Assembly: GCA_050298535.1 (NCBI GenBank)
Contig: JBNKUI010000096.1
Span: 62,001-126,000 of the forward strand
DNA: 64,000 bases
Source: JABDMH01 sp050298535
GTDB taxonomy: Bacteria; Bacteroidota; Bacteroidia; Chitinophagales; Saprospiraceae
Direction of reading: 5' to 3'
Shown: positions 1 to 6,768 of the stretch, in pieces
Layout of the letters: each line of letters starts with the position of its first letter
How positions within the stretch are numbered: position 1 is the stretch's first letter
Translations under genes and position numbers: made by a program
The notes under the pieces: generated by a model
Told to the model about the DNA's origin: nothing
The model's database searches: none
What the model saw: only the letters and a program-made list of their open reading frames with translations

Positions 1-459
1 AAAACTCTCTCTGCGTTTGAGCGATTCACCTATCTCAAAAGGATGCCTCAACATCATAATCCACTTCATCTCAATACCCAACCCATCAAAAACTTCAATC
101 CAGATAGGTGCCAGAATACTGATCCTGGGATCTTTGATCAGAAACAAGTCTTCATTGGCAAACTCTTCGTCCAGGATTTGGACTATCCGTTCCTTAAAGT
201 GTCCAAGATCCTGTCGTTCGTACCAATTTTCTTCTAGCAAGTACGTAGTGTGCCAATTGACTCCTAGGAATTCGAAGATTTCATCATTAAGGCGGTACAC
301 CTTATTATTCTCAAAGTACCCCTTTTCATTATACTCATTAGGGGCCATGATGTCCTTACCGATGGTGATCCCGAGCTGATGAAGCGCTCCAGCCATAGCT
401 GACGTGCCACTCCTGTGCATCCCTATCACAAAAATGCATTTCCGCTTCTTCTCACTCAT
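1..459 (-). CDS. Sulfotransferase family protein, N-terminal part (cut by window edge)
   Basis: The first 153 codons of a minus-strand gene that leaves the window at position 1. It reads MSEKKRKCIFVIGMHRSGTS near the start; the GMHRSGTS loop is the 5'-phosphosulfate-binding P-loop of PAPS-dependent sulfotransferases. Further on an IKDPR stretch and an LRHPFE stretch match the second nucleotide-contact region of the family. No signal peptide is seen, so it should be cytoplasmic and transfer sulfate from PAPS to a glycan or small molecule. The acceptor cannot be told from this half. It is divergent from the T9SS gene at 677. Confident on the family, not on the substrate. Confidence 0.8.
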   Translation of the reverse strand, partial: MSEKKRKCIFVIGMHRSGTSAMAGALHQLGITIGKDIMAPNEYNEKGYFENNKVYRLNDEIFEFLGVNWHTTYLLEENWYERQDLGHFKERIVQILDEEFANEDLFLIKDPRISILAPIWIEVFDGLGIEMKWIMMLRHPFEIGESLKRRESF

Positions 460-477
460 ATAAAGACTATCTCAGCG

Positions 478-532
478 TAGTAACTAGCAAGTTACTAATT
501 AATTTCACATTACATAAATTTTTAATGTAATG
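478..532. promoter_or_regulatory. Two inverted repeats between divergent genes
   Basis: The 217-bp divergent gap holds a perfect 8-bp inverted repeat TAGTAACT-agca-AGTTACTA (478-497) and, 10 bp later, a second one CATTACAT-N9-ATGTAATG (508-532). Both are AT-rich and sit close to the start of the sulfotransferase gene. They could be operator half-sites or RNA hairpins in a leader. No regulator can be assigned. Confidence 0.3.
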
Positions 533-676
533 CCCCTCACCCCACAAAGATCTGACTTTATTACTAAATGAACTATCATTTCAAGACCTTAATCTTTTCG
601 TATGGCTCAGGACACAAACTTTCGATGCCTTCTCATCCGTTATCATTGTGTACATCATCAGGGACTATTTGATTGA

Positions 677-2173
677 ATGAGACTTCGTTACTTTAGTATA
701 TCTGCTCGTAAGACATACATATACAGCACTTTATCTCTATGTATAATGCTTAGAGCACTTCAGAGCATTGCCCAGGTGCCTACCATCCAGGACTGTCTGG
801 GTGCCATACCGATTTGTACAGAGATCTATGAGGAAGACTTTGTAAACATGGGATCGGGCAACTACCCCAATGAGATCAATCCAGTGACCAATAGTGGGGG
901 CATCAGTTGCATGGATGAGGAGGTGAGTTCCATCTGGTATACCTTCACTGTAAATCAATCCGGCGATTTTGGATTCCTCCTTACACCTAATGATCCTGAT
1001 GACGACTATGATTGGGCCCTTTTCAATATTACAGATGCCGATTGTGAAGACATATTCGATAACCCGCAACTGCAGGTGAGCTGCAATGCGGCGGGTGGTG
1101 AGAACTGTCATGGGCGGACCGGAGCCACCAATGCTTCCAGCTATGCTAATCAGGGAGGTGGTTGTGATATTTTCCCACCGGACCAATTCGGCGGATTTTC
1201 TCCATTCAATGCATTTGTCCCGGTAGAGGCCGGTAATACTTATGTGCTGCTGGTCAGCAATTGGACGGAGTCGACCAACGGTTATACCATTGACTTTGGT
1301 GCCTCCGATGATCTTGGCATTTTCGACAATGCCCCTCCCCTGATCCAGGCCGTACAGACGCCAGAAGACTGTGACACATCAGGGGTAGTGTTTGAATTCT
1401 CAGAAAACATTCAGTTGAATACTGTTTCAGCTGACAATTTTATACTGACGGGACCTGGCGGACCCTATACCGCAAGGGTGGACTCCAGAGTTTTACAATT
1501 AGGTGGATCCTATGATCATCGTCTGGAGATACACTTCGACCCTCCGATCCAGCAGCCAGGTACTTATGAAGTGGAGGTCATCTTGAACGAGACGGATGAG
1601 ATCCTGGATCTATGCGACAACCAGCTGGACAATCCCAACACGTATAGTTTCGAAATCAATAACTTTCCATTGACAGCTCCAACCCTCCCGGGCGATACTA
1701 TATTGTGTGTGGGTGAGTCATTGGATATCAATATTTTAAGCCCTGCAGTGGACACATACAGCTGGAGTACTGGCGATGAAGGTGCCGATATCTCCGTGGT
1801 GGATCAAGGAGAATATGAGGTCACTATCACCAATACGTGTGGTAGTGTAATTAGCTCCTTTGATGTAGACCTTGTCAATTGTGGTACCTGTACTGTCTTT
1901 GTCCCCTCTGGCATCACTCCTAATGGGGATGGACTCAACGACGTACTGGTCCCCTATTCAGACTGTTTATTGCAAGACTACTCTATGAAAATATTCGATA
2001 GGTGGGGAAATATGCTTTTTACCAGCACGGAGTTTAGTTTAGGTTGGAATGGGAAAAAAGATGACCAATCCATCGATAACGGAGTATACACTTACGTCAT
2101 CTCCTACCAGGTCCAGGAGCAAGGCACCGTCCTGGAAAAGGTCATATCTGGAGATGTTACTCTTTTGAAATAG
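677..2173 (+). CDS. T9SS-secreted protein with gliding-type C-terminal domain
   Basis: A 498-residue exported protein. After an N-terminal signal segment ending near SIAQ, a cysteine-rich beta domain (residues about 35-215) carries the pattern SSIWYTF and DDDYDWALFN often found at the front of Bacteroidota surface proteins. An Ig-like region follows (about 220-325), then a PKD-like stretch with SWSTGDEG (about 335-400). The last 95 residues are the gliding motility-associated C-terminal domain (VPSGITPNGDGLNDVL, IFDRWGN, GVYTYVI). In this phylum that domain directs export by the type IX system. The function on the surface is unknown; adhesion is a reasonable guess. It ends 97 bp before the DUF5916 gene. 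Confidence 0.85.
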   Translation: MRLRYFSISARKTYIYSTLSLCIMLRALQSIAQVPTIQDCLGAIPICTEIYEEDFVNMGSGNYPNEINPVTNSGGISCMDEEVSSIWYTFTVNQSGDFGFLLTPNDPDDDYDWALFNITDADCEDIFDNPQLQVSCNAAGGENCHGRTGATNASSYANQGGGCDIFPPDQFGGFSPFNAFVPVEAGNTYVLLVSNWTESTNGYTIDFGASDDLGIFDNAPPLIQAVQTPEDCDTSGVVFEFSENIQLNTVSADNFILTGPGGPYTARVDSRVLQLGGSYDHRLEIHFDPPIQQPGTYEVEVILNETDEILDLCDNQLDNPNTYSFEINNFPLTAPTLPGDTILCVGESLDINILSPAVDTYSWSTGDEGADISVVDQGEYEVTITNTCGSVISSFDVDLVNCGTCTVFVPSGITPNGDGLNDVLVPYSDCLLQDYSMKIFDRWGNMLFTSTEFSLGWNGKKDDQSIDNGVYTYVISYQVQEQGTVLEKVISGDVTLLK

Positions 2174-2270
2174 ACAAAATCAAATCTGAAGACTTTCTGA
2201 AGATTCAAGACAGAACCTGAATATCCGGGAGAATACCTATAAATTAGAGGATACCTTCAAAGGAGAATTA

Positions 2271-4508
2271 ATGATCACCTTAGAACGAGTTGCCGTTGCG
2301 TTACTTCTCATCGTTATACATTGTGGACTTTCTGCTCAGGAGACTTCCTCACTTCAATCACAATATCACTTCTCAGTAAACTATATTGACAAGCCTATCC
2401 AGCTTGATGGAAAGCTGGAGGATGAAGTCTGGGATGAAGTAGACGCCATAAGCGATTTCTGGATGAGCTTCCCAGTGGATAATCGAAAAGTAGATTCCAG
2501 TCTCCAGACGTTTGTGCAGATGTATTATGATGATGAAAATATCTATATCGCTGCAATCTGCAAGGGAGCAGGGCCATATGTAATACCCTCACTAAAAAGA
2601 GACAATATGGAGTTCTGGCAAGGTGATGCCTTTGGTCTTGTCATTGATCCAGTGAATCAAAAAACCAGTGGGTTCACTTTTGCCACCAATCCTGCAGGTG
2701 TTCAGACAGAATCTTTAGTGAGTGGTCAAACGGGTACCCGAGGTAATAATCGAAACTCCGGAATTGATCGAGCCTGGGATAATAAGTGGTACTGTCGCTC
2801 CAATGTTGAGCCAGATCAATGGACCACCGAAATTATAATTCCCTTCCGTTCCTTACGATTTGGCAGTAATGGTACTTGGGGTATTAATTTTATCCGGGGA
2901 GATTCAAAGACCAATAGTTATCACACCTGGTCACCAGTACCGGTGCAATTTCGTGGAGTGGATCTTGGATATACAGGTGCCATTCACTGGGAAATGCCAC
3001 CTGATCGAGTGCGCGGTAATATAGCTGTCATCCCCTATGTTTTAGGGTCAACCTCGAAAGACTTTGAAGATGGCACAGAAAAACAAAATGATCTAAAGTT
3101 CGGTGGTGATGCCAAGGTCGCCGTTACATCTAGTTTGAACCTTGATCTTACCATAAATCCAGACTTTTCGCAAGTCGAGGTGGATGAACAGGTGACGAAT
3201 CTGACGACCATAAATCCAAGATTTCCTGAGAGAAGACTCTTTTTTCTTGAGAATGCTGATGTATTTAGTGAATACGGCATTCCACCTATGCGTCCATTTT
3301 TCAGTCGCCGTATTGGTCTCGACGAGGATGGAAATACAATTCCTATATTATTTGGAGCCCGATTGAGTGGAAACCTAAACAAAGATCTGCGCATTGGTGT
3401 CATGAATATGCAGACTAAATCCAGTGAAATATCTCCAGCACAGAACTACAGTGCTACGGCCTTTCAACAAAGGATCCTCAATAGGTCAGTAATAAAGGGT
3501 TACTTCAACAACAGACAGACCTTTGATCATGGCGAGTTTACCAATGACTTCAACCGCACTACGGGATTGGAATTGGATCTCAACTCTGCAGATGGAAGAT
3601 GGAGGGGTCTAGCCGGGTATGGTTTATCATTTAGTCCTGATAGAAAAGGTGACAATTACTTTTTTAATGGCTCTCTTACCTATAATGGACGTAATCTTCA
3701 GCTCTACAGTAATTTCGCAGGAATCGGAAATAACTATAGGGCGGACATGGGGTGGATTCCTCGTATTGAACATAAACATGCAGTACTAGACACTGTTTTC
3801 GAGCATGGATTTAATCATATATTCAATAGAATTAGCTACATCATATATCCTGAAAATCATCCCAGAGTCAACACCCATGAGATTGGCATCGACGATAGAC
3901 TTGATATAACTGAGGGTGGTACATTAATTGACAATAGAATTAGGCTGCGTTATCGCTTACAATGGCAAAACACCAGCAGATTAAGTGTGGAGATTGCTAA
4001 TAACGTGACCAACCTCCTGTATCCATTTGGGTTCACAGATGAAGACCCCTTACCTGCCGGAAGATATTCATATAACATCTTTGAGGTCCGCTATGAATCG
4101 GATAGACGAAAAATCATTAGCTATGAGGCTGGAATACAATGGGGAGAATTTTACAATGGCAAGAGGACCCAGCTTGAGTTGAAGATGAATGTTCGAAAGC
4201 AACCTTGGGGAAACTTTGGACTCAATCTTGTTCAAAATTTCTTGAGTTTTCCAGACCCTTATGGGAGCGAAGAATTGCTACTTCTGGGCCCAAAGGTTGA
4301 GATCTCTTTTTCAAGAAATTTATTCTGGACTACTTTCCTACAATACAATACGCAGAATGATAATTTTAATATCAACAGCCGATTCCAGTGGAGATTCCAA
4401 CCCTTGAGTGACATTTTCATCGTCTATACAGATAATTATACAGTGGATGTGTGGGGACCCAAGAACCGGGCATTTGTCCTTAAAATGAACTATTGGCTTA
4501 ATCTCTAG
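2271..4508 (+). CDS. DUF5916 protein with CBM9-like N-terminal domain
   Basis: A 745-residue protein with a cleavable signal peptide (ending GLSAQ). Residues about 35-225 form a carbohydrate-binding-family-9-like domain, with the diagnostic IQLDGKLEDEVWDEV and YYDDENIYIAA stretches. The rest (about 240-745) is DUF5916, rich in alternating beta strands and ending in an aromatic strand (KMNYWLNL), as expected of an outer-membrane barrel. Its start is supported by an AGGAGA stretch 8 nt upstream of the ATG, which is unusual in this phylum. The family is common in Bacteroidota; its ligand is unknown. Full length for the family. Confidence 0.88.
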   Translation: MITLERVAVALLLIVIHCGLSAQETSSLQSQYHFSVNYIDKPIQLDGKLEDEVWDEVDAISDFWMSFPVDNRKVDSSLQTFVQMYYDDENIYIAAICKGAGPYVIPSLKRDNMEFWQGDAFGLVIDPVNQKTSGFTFATNPAGVQTESLVSGQTGTRGNNRNSGIDRAWDNKWYCRSNVEPDQWTTEIIIPFRSLRFGSNGTWGINFIRGDSKTNSYHTWSPVPVQFRGVDLGYTGAIHWEMPPDRVRGNIAVIPYVLGSTSKDFEDGTEKQNDLKFGGDAKVAVTSSLNLDLTINPDFSQVEVDEQVTNLTTINPRFPERRLFFLENADVFSEYGIPPMRPFFSRRIGLDEDGNTIPILFGARLSGNLNKDLRIGVMNMQTKSSEISPAQNYSATAFQQRILNRSVIKGYFNNRQTFDHGEFTNDFNRTTGLELDLNSADGRWRGLAGYGLSFSPDRKGDNYFFNGSLTYNGRNLQLYSNFAGIGNNYRADMGWIPRIEHKHAVLDTVFEHGFNHIFNRISYIIYPENHPRVNTHEIGIDDRLDITEGGTLIDNRIRLRYRLQWQNTSRLSVEIANNVTNLLYPFGFTDEDPLPAGRYSYNIFEVRYESDRRKIISYEAGIQWGEFYNGKRTQLELKMNVRKQPWGNFGLNLVQNFLSFPDPYGSEELLLLGPKVEISFSRNLFWTTFLQYNTQNDNFNINSRFQWRFQPLSDIFIVYTDNYTVDVWGPKNRAFVLKMNYWLNL

Positions 4509-4712
4509 TACTCTGCATTCCAGGATATTCCAAAGAATTTCAGTCTTTCTCTTCGATATCCCAATAATTATCGCTCTGTACCTAAGCTGAAGGCAAGGGT
4601 TTTCAAGAAGCGTACATTAATCCTGAGTATTTTTTACACCAGGCACTTGGTGGATATGCTTCAGTATCATTACCTTACCCTCCGTAAGAAAAAAAATAAT
4701 ATGCTAACGATA

Positions 4713-5498
4713 ATGAATAACGAATTTAGACATGCTTTCTTCACCCTAGTATGTCTAAGCTTTCTAACCATCACAAGCTCTTTTGGTCAGAATAGAGAAT
4801 TCTACGAGTTGAAAACCTATTATCTGAATTCGGACGAGCAGGTTCAAATGGTAGACAATTATCTAAGAGATGCTTATATACCTACGGCTCATGCTAATGG
4901 ATTCGATAAGATTGGTGTTTTTAAACCCATAGGAATAGACACTATGGAGATGAAAAAGATTATCGTCCTCACGCACGCGAGTTCATTGGATCGACTTTTG
5001 TCCCTCACTGACATCCTCTCAAATGATGTTGAACATCAAAAGATGTCTGAGTCCTACTGGTTTGCCCCTCATGATGCCCCCGCCTACTTGCGTATTGAGA
5101 CCACCGTGGGGCATGCATTTACAATGATGCCTCAAATGCAAGTGCCTTCTTTTGAGACACCAAGAAAAGATCAGGTTTTCGAACTGAGAAGTTATGAAGG
5201 AGCCTCTGAGAAGCACTACCGCAAGAAAGTTGAGATGTTCAATGAGGGTGGAGAAGTTGCTCTTTTTAAAGAATTGGATTTCAATGCTGTTTTCTATGCT
5301 GAAGTGATTGCCGGACCAAAACAACCCAATTTGGTCTATATGACTAGTTTTAAAGATATGGATACTCGAAATGAGCTTTGGAAGGCTTTCTTCGCATCGC
5401 CGACATGGGAGGTGTTGTCGGGAAAAGAAGAGTATAAAAATACTGTCTCAAAGGCTGATATCTTCCTTCTGTTTCCTACCGAATATTCGGATATATAG
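4713..5498 (+). CDS. NIPSNAP family protein, secreted
   Basis: About 261 residues with a signal peptide (MNNEFRHAFF... ending SSFGQ). Two NIPSNAP-like ferredoxin-fold halves are visible, starting at REFYELKTYY and at VFELRSYEG, the typical duplicated (E)LRxYxx pattern. NIPSNAP proteins are small dimeric alpha/beta barrel proteins often beside oxidoreductases or glycan enzymes; no catalytic role is established. I chose the ATG at 4713 because it gives the best signal peptide. ATGs at 4701 and 4647 are in frame and cannot be excluded. The next gene begins 11 bp after the stop, so the two are probably co-transcribed. Confidence 0.85.
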   Translation: MNNEFRHAFFTLVCLSFLTITSSFGQNREFYELKTYYLNSDEQVQMVDNYLRDAYIPTAHANGFDKIGVFKPIGIDTMEMKKIIVLTHASSLDRLLSLTDILSNDVEHQKMSESYWFAPHDAPAYLRIETTVGHAFTMMPQMQVPSFETPRKDQVFELRSYEGASEKHYRKKVEMFNEGGEVALFKELDFNAVFYAEVIAGPKQPNLVYMTSFKDMDTRNELWKAFFASPTWEVLSGKEEYKNTVSKADIFLLFPTEYSDI

Positions 5499-5509
5499 GT
5501 TAGAATTTC

Positions 5510-6340
5510 ATGGCAATCGTGTTGCACTTTATGGCAATCCTGCTTTGGTCCTTCATTGGTCAAAATCTGGTATCCCATATCGATGTCACTGAGGAAGCTT
5601 CAAATGCCTCCTTCACATGGCCTGAAGGGATCGATGCTGCCTTAAGTTTCACCTTTGATGACGCTCGTCCCACTCAAGCTGATAGTGGTCTGGCAGTGCT
5701 GGATTCTTTAGATGTGAGAGCAACTTTTTATGCCAGTATCTGGAGTTTGACCCAGCGGATTGAGGTTTGGCGTGAAGCCGTAAGAAATGGGCATGAGATA
5801 GGCAATCACACCCTAACGCATCCCTGTTCTGCCAACTTCGACACCAATCGTCCACACAGACTGGAAGATATGAACCTGGATCGTATGCTCTTTGAGCTGA
5901 AGGAGTCTAACCGGCAACTTGATTCGCTGATCGGCACTACGCCACAGAGTTTTGCCTATCCGTGCGGCCAGACTTTCGTGGGGAGGGGTACCGATGTACA
6001 AAGCTACGTCCCCCTGGTAGCGCAGCACTTTAGTTCTGGACGCGGTTGGCAGGATGAGAGTGCTAATAATCCTCAGGTATGTGATTTATATCAGCTCATG
6101 GGTTATCCCATGGATAACAAAAACTTTGAGGATCTAAAACCAATTGTAGATGAAACCATAGACGAATCTTCCTGGCTTATTCTGGCAGGACATGACATGG
6201 GTACGAAAAAGGAGTTAACGACCGACCTGGAAACGCTCAAAGCGATCATATACTATGCACGCTCTTCGGGTAAAAATATATGGATTGCACCGGTATCGGA
6301 GATTGCTGCTTATGTCCGGTCGCAGCAAGGTAAAAACTAG
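5510..6340 (+). CDS. Polysaccharide deacetylase (NodB-fold)
   Basis: A 276-residue carbohydrate esterase-4 type protein. It begins with a hydrophobic export segment (MAIVLHFMAILLWSFIGQ). The NodB motifs are present: FTFDDA (residues 48-52, catalytic-base and metal Asp), HTLTHP (about 100-106, metal His pair), FAYPCG (about 147-152) and LAGHDM (about 225-230). It should remove N- or O-acetyl groups from a polymer in the periplasm or at the cell surface. It lies 11 bp downstream of the NIPSNAP gene. Substrate (chitin-like, peptidoglycan or exopolysaccharide) cannot be read from the sequence. Confidence 0.88.
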   Translation: MAIVLHFMAILLWSFIGQNLVSHIDVTEEASNASFTWPEGIDAALSFTFDDARPTQADSGLAVLDSLDVRATFYASIWSLTQRIEVWREAVRNGHEIGNHTLTHPCSANFDTNRPHRLEDMNLDRMLFELKESNRQLDSLIGTTPQSFAYPCGQTFVGRGTDVQSYVPLVAQHFSSGRGWQDESANNPQVCDLYQLMGYPMDNKNFEDLKPIVDETIDESSWLILAGHDMGTKKELTTDLETLKAIIYYARSSGKNIWIAPVSEIAAYVRSQQGKN

Positions 6341-6763
6341 TGATTCCACTCGTTACCATTCAGTAACCCTCTACTCAAGCCTAAAAGGTGTCAATTGAAC
6401 AAGAAAAATAGATAGGTGCTGGGATGTAGTTTAAATTTCAGATTGTGGAGGAGTCGAAAAGCGAGACGACAAAGATACTAGCCTTGCAGAAGCGAATTGC
6501 TCCCGGTTTTTCCGCGGCACCGTGGAGGACAAACATGTATCCTTCACCCCAGGGGCTTCTAATTCCTGAGAGGGCCGGGGGTCTGTTATCGGACTAAACG
6601 TAGCCCCGAGCTCTATTCAATTTGAGCAAAACAAACCTCAGAATCGAGATGTATTCTCGGCAGCCCGGTAAAAAACCAAGTTAAAACTGGTCAACCCTTA
6701 TTTAAGCATCTACGCACTCCAGCTCCCAACTTCACACACTCACACTCACACTCACACTCACAC
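6341..6763. other. Gene-free gap between convergent genes; GC-rich hairpin-rich core at 6440-6680
   Basis: No supportable protein gene. The core is richer in G and C than other gaps here and contains several possible hairpins: GTCG...CGAC at 6453-6472, CCGCG-GCAC-CGTGG near 6511-6525, CGGGG...CCCCG near 6575-6608, GCTC...GAGC near 6610-6628, and CGAGA...TCTCG near 6644-6659. A CCGGG (6574) / CCCGG (6664) pair could close part of the structure. It could be a structured RNA or a dispersed repeat. The signatures of tmRNA, RNase P RNA and signal-recognition RNA that I know are absent. Confidence 0.25.
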
Positions 6764-6768
6764 TCACT
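6733..6768. repeat. Hexanucleotide tandem repeat (CACACT)n
   Basis: Five to six units of CACACT in a row. On the minus strand this is GAGTGT repeated, immediately after and overlapping the stop codon of the haem lipoprotein gene ending at 6764. Because the stop comes first, changes in unit number would alter the 3' untranslated region and not the protein. Confidence 0.8.

Noticed and set aside
737..1186. 149-codon antisense frame within the T9SS gene
   Set aside because: It is a shadow of a well-supported gene, with no family similarity.
6421..6700. tmRNA, RNase P RNA or SRP RNA
   Set aside because: No tag reading frame with an LAA end, no GAGGAAAGTCCGGGC core, and no GGAAGGAAGCAG-like SRP tip. 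A fragment like GGTGCTGGGATGTAG near 6415 is too short to count.
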